From Calothrix sp. NIES-2098 (lineage in GTDB: Bacteria > Cyanobacteriota > Cyanobacteriia > Cyanobacteriales > Nostocaceae), in assembly GCA_002368175.1 (NCBI GenBank), contig AP018172.1, positions 6,513,001-6,577,000 on the forward strand: 64,000 bases of DNA, in the 5' to 3' direction. The notes beneath the pieces were generated by a model. That model was not told the origin of the DNA. It saw only the letters and a list, made by a program, of their open reading frames with translations, and made no database searches. Of the stretch, positions 45,116 through 54,347 are shown one piece after another. A program made the position numbers and the translations under genes. Numbering within the stretch: the first letter of the stretch is position 1; the number at the start of each line of letters is the position of its first letter.

Positions 45116-48100
45116 CTATGCGCTAAAGTACTTCGCTACTGGGTGATAAGCAATAATCGCCGTTGTAGACTGTTCTGGATAAAGCTGCTCGCTTTCATCC
45201 ATATATAGATTAATCCTGTCAGTCCTCAACAACTCCAATTGCTTGTACTGATCCTGAATATTCGGACAAGCCGGATAGCCAAAACTATAACGGGAACCTC
45301 GATAGCGTTGGGCCAAGATATCGCGAATATTATCTGGTTCTTCAGCCGCAAAACCCAATTCCTGACGAATTCTGGCATGTGTCCATTCGGCTAAAGCTTC
45401 TGCTAACTGCACTGCTAAACCGTGGAAATAGAGGTAATCAGTGTATTGATGATCTGCAAATAATTTCTGCGCGTACTCTGTTGCAATTTCACCCACAGTC
45501 ACAGCCTGCATTGGGAACACATCAATTATCCCTGACTCCTTAGGCGCAAAGAAATCTGCAATACACAGTCTCCTTAAAGACTTTTGCCTAGGAAACTCAA
45601 ACTTAGCTATTTCCTTGGCGTCTAGGCGGTTCGTGTCATAAATATGCAACTTATTACCCTCAGCCTGACAAGGAAAATATCCATAAATCACCTGGGGATG
45701 CAACAGCTTCTCCGCAATAATTCGGTTTTTCCAATCTTCCAAAATTGGATACACTTTTTCATTTAAGAAAGCTTGATATTCCTCCTTAGTTTGTTCCTTT
45801 GGTTTGCGGAATTGCCATTGTCCAGCAATTAAAGCTTGCAAATCCAAATAATTGAATATTTTCTCTAAAGAAATATCGCTAGACTGCAACAACTTCGTTT
45901 TCCAAAAAGGCGGTGTGGGACGTTCAATATCTACCGACACAGCTTCAGAACGTCTTGTATCTATTTCATTGCTAAGTTCTAAGTTCTGAGTCTTGAGAGA
46001 AGATTTTTCAGTAATCACCTCTGATTTCGGGGAAGCGATTTCTGATTTCTCAGTTCCTGCTTCATCTAAAAATCCTTGCAAATTATCCCATTTATCAGCA
46101 GCTTTCGCTGGCATTAATTTATCCATGAAATGCAAGTCAGAAAAGGCATCTTTGCCATAAACTACTTTACCTTTGTAGGTATTTTGACAATCTTCATAGA
46201 CAAATTTAGGAGTTAACGCCGCACCACCTAAAATTACCGGGACACTAATTCCTTTTTCGTTGAAAACCTCCAAATTTTCTTTCATAAAAGCGGTAGATTT
46301 TACTAGCAACCCACTCATGGCAATACAATCAGGTTTATGCTGTTCGTAAGCCTGAATAATGTTTTCTACCGACTGTTTAATTCCTAAGTTAATGACTTTA
46401 TAGCCATTATTAGAAAGAATGATATCCACTAGGTTTTTACCAATATCGTGGACATCACCTTTTACAGTGGCAATGATTACTGTTCCTTTCGCATTATTGC
46501 CAGCTTCTGACTTTTCCATGAATGGTTCGAGGTAAGCTACGGCTGCTTTCATGGTTTCCGCAGACTGTAATACAAAGGGTAGCTGCATTTGTCCAGAACC
46601 GAACAACTCACCGACAACTTTCATTCCATCCAGCAGAAAAGTGTTGATAATTTCTAAGGGGGGATATTGTTCTAAAGCTTTTGTTAGTTGTGCCTCCAAA
46701 CCAATGCGTTCGCCGTCAATGATATGACGTTTCAAGCGTTCTTCAATGGGGAGACTTTCATCAACACCTTTGTTGCGTTTTGTCGTTACCCCAGCAAAAA
46801 CTGTGGTAAGTTCTCCTAGAGGATCGTAAACGCAGACATTACCCTCAAATCGACGTTCATCATAAATTAACTGGCGACAAACTTCTTGATGCTGTGGTTC
46901 AATCTTAGAAAGTGGTAAAATCTTGCTAGCGCTAACAATAGCTGCATCCATCCCTACACTCATCGCTTCGTGTAAAAACATCGAATTCAGGACAATACGC
47001 GCTGCGGGGCTAAGACCAAAGGATATATTGGAAACACCCAAAATTACATGACATCCTGGCAATTCTTGACGAATTCTGCGGATAGCTTCAATAGTGGCTT
47101 TGCCATTTGCTCTATCTTCTTCAATCCCTGTAGAGATGGGTAAAGCTAAAGTATCAAAGAAGATTTCTGTGGGAGGTATGCCATATTCTACCGCTTGACG
47201 ATAGGCACGTTGAGCGATCGCAAATTTTTTCTCAGCAGTCCGTGCCATCCCTTCTTCATCAATTGTGCCAATGACTACCCCAGCACCGTATTTCTTCGCT
47301 AATTCCAACACCTTTAAGAAACGCGGTTCGCCGTCTTCGTAGTTGGTGGAGTTCAGCAAACATTTACCCCCAGCGACTTTTAAACCCGCCTCCATCTTTT
47401 CCCATTCAGTGGAGTCGAGCATTAAGGGTAATGTGACATTATTAACAATACGCGAAACGAGTTCGTGCATATCTCGCACGCCATCGCGTCCGACGTAATC
47501 GACGTTGACATCAAGAATATGGGCACCTTCTTTTACCTGGGATCTCGCCATTGAAACGAGTCCATCCCAATCTTCAGCATTCAGCAATTCGCGGCACTTT
47601 TTGGAACCACTGGCGTTGAGGCGTTCGCCCACAATTAAGAAAGAGTTATCTTGATCGTAGGGCTGAGTGGTGTAAATTGATGCTGCCGCTGGTTCTAAAT
47701 TCGGCTGTCTAACTTTTGGCTTTAAGTCTTTGGCAATTTCTGCTAATTGTTGAATGTGTTCTGGACGTGTCCCACAGCAACCCCCAATCACTTGGACACC
47801 CAAATCTTCAACAAAGTGCATCAAAGCCATCCGTAATTCCATCGGTGTCAAACGGTAGTGTGCTTGACCGCCAACATTCTCAGGTAAACCCGCATTCGGA
47901 ATACAAGAAACTGTGAAAGGTGAATGTTCTGCCAAATATTTAATATGTGGCTTCATCAGGTCTGGGCCTGTAGCACAGTTGAGACCGAGAATATCAATTG
48001 GGAAAGGTTCCAAAATTGTGAGTACGGCACTGATTTCGGTTCCTACCAGCATCGTGCCCATACTTTCCATTGTCACCGATACCATCAACGGACGGCGATC

Positions 48101-48658
48101 GCCTTTTTTGGCAAAAACTTCTTCAATGCCATTCAGCGCTGCTTTAATTTGCAGCACATCCTGACAAGTCTCGACAATAAATATATCAACCCCACCATCC
48201 CATAAAGCGTCTGCTTGTTCTGCAAAAGCAGTTTTCATTGTGTTAAAGTCGATATGTCCTAAAGTAGGAAGTTTCGTTGTCGGGCCAATAGAACCCGCCA
48301 CAAACCGGGGTTTTTCTGGTGTCGAGAATTCCGCCGCCACTCGCTTTGCCAATTCGGCTGCTGTCTTGTTCAGGTAATATGTCTGATCTGCCAAGTCATA
48401 TTCAGCCAACACAATCGAAGTCGCACCAAAAGTATCCGTTTCAATTACATCTGCACCAGCAGCGAGAAAGTCACGGTGAACTTTAGCGACAGCTTCCGGG
48501 TTGGTATGAACTAAGTATTCGTTACAACCTTCATACTGCGGGCCGCCGAAATCCTCAGCAGTCAGGTTTTGTGTTTGCAGATTAGTGCCCATCGCCCCAT
48601 CAAAGACAATAACCGGGCGTTCTGGACTACGTAAACGTTCAAGAAAAGGATGAGCCAT
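45116..48658 (-). CDS. metH: Cobalamin-dependent methionine synthase
   Basis: An 1180-residue MetH that transfers a methyl group from methyltetrahydrofolate to homocysteine via B12. Modules are in order. The homocysteine domain (1-320) has Zn ligands in GLNCATG (C228) and GGCCGT (C294, C295). The pterin domain is at about 340-620. The B12 cap and B12 domain contain DVHDIGKN (about 735). The AdoMet-binding reactivation domain (about 920-1180) has RYSFGYPACPN. The linker at about 861-909 is Ser/Glu/Lys-rich and encoded by repeat-like DNA. The gene is monocistronic and ends with a hairpin. No riboswitch is seen upstream. Confidence 0.97.
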   Translation of the reverse strand: MAHPFLERLRSPERPVIVFDGAMGTNLQTQNLTAEDFGGPQYEGCNEYLVHTNPEAVAKVHRDFLAAGADVIETDTFGATSIVLAEYDLADQTYYLNKTAAELAKRVAAEFSTPEKPRFVAGSIGPTTKLPTLGHIDFNTMKTAFAEQADALWDGGVDIFIVETCQDVLQIKAALNGIEEVFAKKGDRRPLMVSVTMESMGTMLVGTEISAVLTILEPFPIDILGLNCATGPDLMKPHIKYLAEHSPFTVSCIPNAGLPENVGGQAHYRLTPMELRMALMHFVEDLGVQVIGGCCGTRPEHIQQLAEIAKDLKPKVRQPNLEPAAASIYTTQPYDQDNSFLIVGERLNASGSKKCRELLNAEDWDGLVSMARSQVKEGAHILDVNVDYVGRDGVRDMHELVSRIVNNVTLPLMLDSTEWEKMEAGLKVAGGKCLLNSTNYEDGEPRFLKVLELAKKYGAGVVIGTIDEEGMARTAEKKFAIAQRAYRQAVEYGIPPTEIFFDTLALPISTGIEEDRANGKATIEAIRRIRQELPGCHVILGVSNISFGLSPAARIVLNSMFLHEAMSVGMDAAIVSASKILPLSKIEPQHQEVCRQLIYDERRFEGNVCVYDPLGELTTVFAGVTTKRNKGVDESLPIEERLKRHIIDGERIGLEAQLTKALEQYPPLEIINTFLLDGMKVVGELFGSGQMQLPFVLQSAETMKAAVAYLEPFMEKSEAGNNAKGTVIIATVKGDVHDIGKNLVDIILSNNGYKVINLGIKQSVENIIQAYEQHKPDCIAMSGLLVKSTAFMKENLEVFNEKGISVPVILGGAALTPKFVYEDCQNTYKGKVVYGKDAFSDLHFMDKLMPAKAADKWDNLQGFLDEAGTEKSEIASPKSEVITEKSSLKTQNLELSNEIDTRRSEAVSVDIERPTPPFWKTKLLQSSDISLEKIFNYLDLQALIAGQWQFRKPKEQTKEEYQAFLNEKVYPILEDWKNRIIAEKLLHPQVIYGYFPCQAEGNKLHIYDTNRLDAKEIAKFEFPRQKSLRRLCIADFFAPKESGIIDVFPMQAVTVGEIATEYAQKLFADHQYTDYLYFHGLAVQLAEALAEWTHARIRQELGFAAEEPDNIRDILAQRYRGSRYSFGYPACPNIQDQYKQLELLRTDRINLYMDESEQLYPEQSTTAIIAYHPVAKYFSA

Positions 48659-48820
48659 ATTTTCACGAGGAAATTAAGTTAGTCGTGCGATATTAGACTT
48701 AACTTATTATTTTCTATAATTTGCAAATTTTCGGCAGGCTTGAATAAAATCAGACATCGCTAGAGATGATGGGTCTAAAAAGAGCAGTTTTCATCGGCGT
48801 TTATCGGCGTTTATAGGCGG

Positions 48821-49720
48821 TCACTTATTCTTTGTTTGCTCCCAAATCCAATCTTGTAAAATCGGATTAACTAATTCCGGTGCTTCATCTTGAGGGCAAT
48901 GTCCCACTCCTTCCAAGGGAATAAACTTCAGTACTTGGGGATAATTAGCTAACTCTCTACCTAAATCCACTGGTTCCCAAGGATCGGCCGTTCCCCATAA
49001 AATAATTGCTGGACAAGGTAGCGCAGGTAAAAGGTCTTCCGGTAAGGGGCCTGTGGAATAATTTGTAAAAGCCAAGAAAACTGCCACCGCACCAGGATCG
49101 CTGGCTGGCGCAGTCAAAATATCTACCAACTCATCTGTTACAGCCTCAGAATTAGCATAGGCTTGCAGCAGAATTTTCCTAACTGTCTTTGGTTTAGCAA
49201 CTTGACTGAAAAAGAATGCACCAATTGGTTGGATAGATAATAGGCGCTGAAGAAGAGGTGCGCCAAAACGACGAGACCAAGGTAAAGTTGCCCGTTTGCG
49301 ATCGTGTAATAATCTTAAAGAACAATTGAGTAATGCCACTCCTAAAGCAATCTCTGGGTTACTCACTGCCGCTTGCATTGCGACTATACAGCCAATAGAA
49401 TTTCCTACCAAAAATGCTGCTTCACCTACCACTTCACGGCAGAAATCAGCTACTTGCTGTCCCCAAGTTTCAAGGGTGTAATCAATTTTTTCGCCTGGCT
49501 TGGGTTTAGCCGAATTGCCAAAGCCTATTAAATCAATGGCATAAACGCGGCAGTGTTCTGCTAGCACAGGGATATTTTGCCGCCAGTGCCACCACGAAGC
49601 CCCAAAGCCATGCACTAGAACAACTGCTGGGCCAGCGCTTCCTTGGGTTTGATAGCAAATGGGGAAACCTTGCCAAGTCCAAGTTTTGGTGGTGTTAAAT
49701 GCGGTTGTAGAAGTTGTCAT
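48821..49720 (-). CDS. Alpha/beta-fold hydrolase
   Basis: A 299-residue alpha/beta hydrolase. It has VVLVHGFGASWWHWRQNIP, the DLIGFGNSAKP turn, a canonical nucleophile elbow GNSIGC (Ser in LVGNSIGCIVAMQA), acid in GTADPWEPVD and His in VGHCPQDEAP, so the catalytic triad looks complete. Similar cyanobacterial proteins are annotated broadly as hydrolases; the substrate is not known. No signal peptide. It lies upstream of metH on the same strand with a 160-base gap. Confidence 0.9.
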   Translation of the reverse strand: MTTSTTAFNTTKTWTWQGFPICYQTQGSAGPAVVLVHGFGASWWHWRQNIPVLAEHCRVYAIDLIGFGNSAKPKPGEKIDYTLETWGQQVADFCREVVGEAAFLVGNSIGCIVAMQAAVSNPEIALGVALLNCSLRLLHDRKRATLPWSRRFGAPLLQRLLSIQPIGAFFFSQVAKPKTVRKILLQAYANSEAVTDELVDILTAPASDPGAVAVFLAFTNYSTGPLPEDLLPALPCPAIILWGTADPWEPVDLGRELANYPQVLKFIPLEGVGHCPQDEAPELVNPILQDWIWEQTKNK

Positions 49721-50763
49721 GGCAGTTGCTGAAACCAGGAATTTATTAATAAACTATGAGTGCCAGAATTGACAGATAGATTTTTTGCCACAGTCATCAT
49801 TATTTTAATTTTTATTAAATTCTTTAAGGTTGGAAATAATTTGGATTACTGAAGCAATATCTGAAACAGAGACATACAAAACCTACGGATTTACGGTTTT
49901 CTGCGAGATCTTTGATGCTACTGTTACCGATAATACTAAATATTTCTTAATTCTTTTGGATTCTCTATTAGTTAAATGCTATCTATCTTCAGACGTATGA
50001 CAAATATACACTTTTGATGTAAATATAATTTCTGCTATTTAGATAGGAAGTTTCTTGTATATGGCATTTATACTTAAAATATAGTTATAATTAATACTAT
50101 TAATACAGTATGTGCTTAGTTGTGTATGCTCTAAGTCGAGAAACCTTCAACACACTAAATTAATGATACCAATTTGTAATCTATATAATTGATACACAGT
50201 ATTTTTACTAAATTCGTAGCTATATGTAGTTAAGTTTTTACAAATAGCATGGGACACCATCTCAAGTTTAGATTTGCAATCATGTTTGTGGAATGTAGAA
50301 AATTATCTATATGGCATTGAATAGAGTAAAAATTAGAATTGAGATTTTCTGTAAAGTAAAAATAAAGCTAATTCTAGAATTTAATTAAATAATGTAGTAA
50401 ATGTTCATATATAGCACTTTCACTAGTTTTAGCCAATTAACAATTCATATTATTCCTAACTAGGGACAGAAGTATTGATAATTATTACTTCTAGAGCTTC
50501 TACTTCCAGCTTTGGGTTTGAGATTTTTCAACAAGTCTGCGCACACTACATTTTTCTGATGGTGCGAAAATTACAATATTCCTAAGTACTATTTCATGAA
50601 ATTAGAATCAGTAGTAGATTCAGTAGTTTTACAATTTACGCTGGCTGAATTAGTCTCTAAAATCATTGTGTATCAAGCATCTGCCAAGGAGTAGTTTGCA
50701 ACTAGGAAAGTGACTCTGAGTTTGACGAATTTTTTTGTTGCTAGTTCCTCCAAACTTAAAAAC
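49721..50763. other. 1-kb AT-rich intergenic gap
   Basis: The longest gap in the window. It is very AT-rich with stops in all frames. TATATGGCATT occurs twice (near 50059 and 50310). A 32-codon frame at 50596-50694 is the only protein-like segment. No RNA gene or large repeat is recognised; it could hide an sRNA or a long leader of the next gene. Confidence 0.45.
50596..50694 (+). CDS. Candidate 32-residue micro-ORF
   Basis: ATG 50596 opens a frame reading MKLESVVDSVVLQFTLAE and ending QASAKE-TAG, with regular amphipathic helix spacing. No clear ribosome site is seen. It lies 70 bases ahead of the thioredoxin-fold gene. Reported as a possibility only. Confidence 0.2.
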   Translation: MKLESVVDSVVLQFTLAELVSKIIVYQASAKE

Positions 50764-51318
50764 ATGACTACACTAGAAACTATTGATACTCCTATTGGGA
50801 GCTATGCACCAGACTTTGAGCTGCCCGGAATTGACAATCAAGTACACCATCTTAGTCGTTATCTCAAAAAGTTTCGTGCAGTTGGTGTCATCTCAATGTC
50901 CAACCGCTGCCCTTATGTAGCCTTATATTTAGATAGACTAAAAAAGATTCAAGCGGAATTTGCAAAGTTTGGTTTTACACTGATTGGGATGAATGGTAGT
51001 GCAGCTATTGGGCATCCAACAGAAAGCTTTGAAAATATGAAAGTTTTTGCTGAAAGTCACGGATTGAACTTCCCTTATCTATGGGACTCAACCCAAGATG
51101 TGACTCAAAGTTTTGGTGCTTGTAAAACACCAATGGCTTTCTTAATAGATAATACAGGTATATTACGCTACAAAGGTCAAATTGACAATCATCCCCATAA
51201 CCCTCTAGGTGGGGGAGAAGATTATTTAAAAAAGGCGATCGCAGCGCTACTAAAAGGTCATAAAATATATCCACCAGAAACTGAGGCAATAGGTACTTCA
51301 TTAATCTGGCGTAACTAG
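50764..51318 (+). CDS. Thioredoxin-fold (AhpC/TSA-like) protein
   Basis: A 184-residue soluble protein with a peroxiredoxin/thioredoxin-like fold: YAPDFELPGIDNQVHHL, then MSNRCPYVALYLDRL with one Cys in the position of the peroxidatic/CXXC region, and a cis-Pro-like KTPMAFLIDNTGILRYKGQI. It lacks the second CXXC Cys, so one-Cys redox chemistry or reductive assistance is likely. ATG 50764 is chosen over an upstream frame start at 50710, whose 18 residues are not family-like. Monocistronic. Confidence 0.85.
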   Translation: MTTLETIDTPIGSYAPDFELPGIDNQVHHLSRYLKKFRAVGVISMSNRCPYVALYLDRLKKIQAEFAKFGFTLIGMNGSAAIGHPTESFENMKVFAESHGLNFPYLWDSTQDVTQSFGACKTPMAFLIDNTGILRYKGQIDNHPHNPLGGGEDYLKKAIAALLKGHKIYPPETEAIGTSLIWRN

Positions 51319-51388
51319 ACACAGATAGGCACTCTACTGTTATCTTAAATTGGAGGCAATTGCAACTTTTTCGATAAAGCGTAACTTC

Positions 51389-52117
51389 ATGGGAACGAAT
51401 TACCGACGGGTTTTACTTAAACTGAGCGGTGAAGCTTTAATGGGTAACATGGGCTATGGGATTGATCCAGAAGTGGTCAAAGAAATAGCTCAAGAGGTAG
51501 GAGAGGTGGTAGCCACTGGCGTTCAGATCGCTATCGTCGTTGGCGGCGGCAATATTTTTCGTGGCGTCAAAGCGGCGTCGGCGGGAATGGACAGGGCAAC
51601 CGCTGACTACATTGGGATGATTGCCACGGTAATGAATGCCATGACGCTGCAAGATTCGTTAGAACGAATAGGGGTACAGACGCGAGTGCAAACTGCGATC
51701 GCTATGCAAGAATTAGCGGAACCGTATATTCGTCGTCGTGCCATCCGTCATCTTGAGAAAGGACGGGTGGTAATTTTTGGCGCGGGTTCTGGAAATCCCT
51801 TCTTTACAACCGACACTACTGCTGCCTTAAGAGCCGCAGAAATCGATGCTGAAGTGATTTTTAAAGCCACCAAGGTAGATGGAGTATACGATGCTGACCC
51901 TCATGTCTATCCTGATGCCAAACGTTACACCAGCCTCACCTACGCCCATGTTTTGGCTAAAGATTTGCGGGTAATGGATACTACCGCGATTGCCTTGTGT
52001 AAAGAAAATAATATTCCGATTCTGGTCTTTGACCTGACAGTGCGAGGTAATATTCACCGCGCAGTCATGGGAGAATCCATCGGCACCCTTGTGGGAGGTT
52101 CTTGTGAAATTAGCTGA
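51389..52117 (+). CDS. pyrH: UMP kinase
   Basis: A 242-residue hexameric UMP kinase (UMP + ATP to UDP + ADP) of the amino-acid-kinase fold. It has RVLLKLSGEALMG at the start, VVGGGNIFRG, RATADYIGMIATVMNA, GAGSGNPFFTTDTTAALRA and KATKVDGVYDADP. ATG 51389 gives the standard length; the frame open from 51350 adds 13 non-family residues. It overlaps frr by 14 bases. Confidence 0.97.
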   Translation: MGTNYRRVLLKLSGEALMGNMGYGIDPEVVKEIAQEVGEVVATGVQIAIVVGGGNIFRGVKAASAGMDRATADYIGMIATVMNAMTLQDSLERIGVQTRVQTAIAMQELAEPYIRRRAIRHLEKGRVVIFGAGSGNPFFTTDTTAALRAAEIDAEVIFKATKVDGVYDADPHVYPDAKRYTSLTYAHVLAKDLRVMDTTAIALCKENNIPILVFDLTVRGNIHRAVMGESIGTLVGGSCEIS

Positions 52118-52652
52118 AGCTGAGAGTAAAATGCAACATACCGTTGAGGCAACTCAACGCGCTTTTAACACGATTCGTACTGGTCGCGCCAATGCGAGTC
52201 TACTAGATAAGGTATTGGTAGAGTATTACGGTACACCTACCCCTTTGAAATCACTGGCAAATATCAGTACGCCTGATGCCACCACTATCCTGATTCAACC
52301 TTACGATCGCAGCAGCTTGAATATAGTTGAAAAGGCAATTTCTCTGTCAGATGTAGGGTTAACCCCCAGCAACGACGGTTCGGTAATTCGGCTCAATATA
52401 CCACCTTTGACAAGCGATCGCCGTAAAGAACTAGTCAAAATCGCTGCTAAATATGCCGAAGAAGGTCGTGTTGGGATTCGTAACATCCGCCGCGATGCTG
52501 TAGACTCAATACGCAAACAGGAGAAAAACGCAGAAATTTCCGAAGATGAATCGCGAGACCAACAAGACAAACTCCAAAAATTAACGAATAAATATACTGC
52601 CAGAATTGACGAATTATTGGCAGAAAAAGAAAAAGACATTACCACTGTCTAG
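52104..52652 (+). CDS. frr: Ribosome recycling factor
   Basis: A 182-residue RRF that splits post-termination ribosomes with EF-G. FNTIRTGRANASLLDKV and RRDAVDSIRKQEKN are family hallmarks. GTG 52104 is chosen because GGGAGG lies 6 bases before it and KLAEAESKMQ is the normal start; the GTG at 52089 would precede the ribosome site. The start lies inside the end of pyrH, so the two are coupled, as in many bacteria. Confidence 0.97.
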   Translation: MKLAEAESKMQHTVEATQRAFNTIRTGRANASLLDKVLVEYYGTPTPLKSLANISTPDATTILIQPYDRSSLNIVEKAISLSDVGLTPSNDGSVIRLNIPPLTSDRRKELVKIAAKYAEEGRVGIRNIRRDAVDSIRKQEKNAEISEDESRDQQDKLQKLTNKYTARIDELLAEKEKDITTV

Positions 52653-52663
52653 GGTATAGGACA

Positions 52664-52830
52664 TGGGGGAGCCACTGCGTTAGACGGGTTTCCAAGGCAC
52701 TCCGTTGGGCGGCTAGCCTTCGGCAACGCCAAGGGCGAACGCCGACTTGAAGGAAGTGCCGTCGCGTTGTAGCAACTGGCATCATTGGGTTAGAAAAAAT
52801 CACTAATGACTCTTGACTTTTGACCATTAA
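52664..52830. repeat. Intergenic repeat cluster after frr
   Basis: Contains GACGGGTTTCC and CAACGCCAAGGGCGAACGCC palindromic segments related to those near 24.2 and 28.7 kb, then degenerate heptads ATGACTC-TTGACTT-TTGACCA-TTAACTC at about 52804-52831. Frames here are repeat-derived. Confidence 0.65.
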
Positions 52831-53011
52831 CTCCAGTCCAATCTTTAAATCTGAAACCACAGATATTCATCGTTAGCCATCGGTGTTTCTCTGTGGTTTT
52901 ACGTAATAAGCTAGAATTTTGTATGCGCCCTAAACAGAGACTAGTCTAGGGTGGGCAATGCTCAACAAATAAGTTTTTGGTGGGCTAATTGAGGAGCAAA
53001 AATTTAGCCAT

Positions 53012-54133
53012 ATGTATGACTGCATCATCGTCGGAGCCGGGCCAGCAGGTGGAACAGCTGCGTATCATTTAGCCAAACAAGGTCGCTCAGTATTAGTTTT
53101 AGAAAAAGAATCTCTGCCAAGATATAAACCCTGTGGTGGTGGAGTATCACCAGCGATCGCGCAATGGTTTGACTTTGATTTTAGCCCAGCGATTTCCGTA
53201 AAGGTAGACTCTCTTCGCTTTACCTGGAATATGGAAGACCCAGTAGAAGCGAAAATTGGAGTTAAAGAACCGATTTGGATGGTGCGGCGAGATGTTTTTG
53301 ACAATTTTCTTGTTCAACAAGCCCAGCAACAAGGGGCGCAACTCCAAGACGATACAGAAGTAACTGGCATTGAGTTTAAAGCAGACTCTTGGCAGGTGAA
53401 CACAGCCAACGGCTCATTTACAGGTTGCTACTTAATTGCGGCTGATGGTGCTAAAGGGCCGATGGCAAAATGGCTAGGCTTTAAAGACCGCAAACGTCAC
53501 TTAGCAGGAGCTTTAGAGGCAGAAGTTCCTGCCGATTTTGAGAACAAATCCACGGCTCATTTTGAATTTGGCCTGGTCAAAAATGGCTATATTTGGAACT
53601 TCCCTAAAGCTGAAGGTTATTCCCTTGGTGTAGGGACATTTATTGGTGGCGCACCTCAAGATTTCAAGAAGATTTTGGATGAGTACGCTCAATCTTTTAA
53701 TGTAGATGTCAAAACCTGCAAGCAATACGGTCATCCTATTACCTTGTGGAATGGGAATCAAAAGCTACATACCCAAAATGCTGTTTTAGCTGGAGAAGCA
53801 GCTTGTGTAGTTGACCCGATGACAGCAGAAGGTATTCGTCCTTCGATTTTTAGTGGTTTGCTGGCAGCAAGTGCTATTAATCAGGCGCTTTCAGGCGATA
53901 TCAATGCTTTAGAAGAATATACCAACAGCATTAACGAACAATGGGGCACTGATATGGCTTGGGCGCAAAAATTAGCTAACGCATTTTATCGCTTTCCAAA
54001 AATTGGTTACAACGTTGGTGTGAAGCGTCCTTCTGGTGCCCAGATTATGGGTAAAATTCTTTGTGGCGAACTGCGCTATGGCGATGTTGCTGGTCGTGCC
54101 CTTAAGCGTTTAATCCCTGGTTTTGGGGGATAA
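53012..54133 (+). CDS. Geranylgeranyl reductase family FAD protein
   Basis: A 373-residue flavoprotein. It has the dinucleotide fold IIVGAGPAGGTAAYHLA (5-21), PRYKPCGGGVSP (the family's PxxKxCGG motif, about 37-48), and a second FAD motif AGEAACVVDPMTAEGI. The family reduces isoprenoid double bonds (chlorophyll or tocopherol side chains, archaeal lipids). It is shorter and different from ChlP, so the substrate is uncertain. The short leader contains AGGAGCAAAA ahead of the ATG. Single gene. Confidence 0.9.
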   Translation: MYDCIIVGAGPAGGTAAYHLAKQGRSVLVLEKESLPRYKPCGGGVSPAIAQWFDFDFSPAISVKVDSLRFTWNMEDPVEAKIGVKEPIWMVRRDVFDNFLVQQAQQQGAQLQDDTEVTGIEFKADSWQVNTANGSFTGCYLIAADGAKGPMAKWLGFKDRKRHLAGALEAEVPADFENKSTAHFEFGLVKNGYIWNFPKAEGYSLGVGTFIGGAPQDFKKILDEYAQSFNVDVKTCKQYGHPITLWNGNQKLHTQNAVLAGEAACVVDPMTAEGIRPSIFSGLLAASAINQALSGDINALEEYTNSINEQWGTDMAWAQKLANAFYRFPKIGYNVGVKRPSGAQIMGKILCGELRYGDVAGRALKRLIPGFGG

Positions 54134-54272
54134 GGGAGCAGGGGGACAGGGAGGACAAGGAGGACAAGGGAGAAAAATTACTCTTACCTATTTATTGCCT
54201 GTTGCCTTCTTGCCCAATGACAAATGACCATTAACTCTTGACGCTTGACTATTGACAAATAACCATTGATTA
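54134..54272. repeat. Purine-rich repeat and eight-unit heptad array
   Basis: GGGAGCAGGGGGACAGGGAG and GGACAAGGAGGACAAGG units lie at 54134-54172. From 54217 to 54272 the sequence reads as eight consecutive 7-base units of the WTGACNN type (ATGACAA, ATGACCA, TTAACTC, TTGACGC, TTGACTA, TTGACAA, ATAACCA, TTGATTA). This matches the heptanucleotide STRR arrays known from heterocystous cyanobacteria. Confidence 0.75.
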
Positions 54273-54347
54273 AGAAATCTCCTTCAAGGGGCTTGTAGTT
54301 ACAACAGGTGATTCTTTGCACCAAAGTTTCCTTGAAAATAGATAACT

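Noticed and set aside
47716..48205. Plus-strand frames opposite metH
   Set aside because: Antisense shadows of the homocysteine-binding domain of MetH.
48659..48820. Possible cobalamin or SAM riboswitch upstream of metH
   Set aside because: No conserved B12-box or SAM-box-like segment is visible in the short upstream gap.
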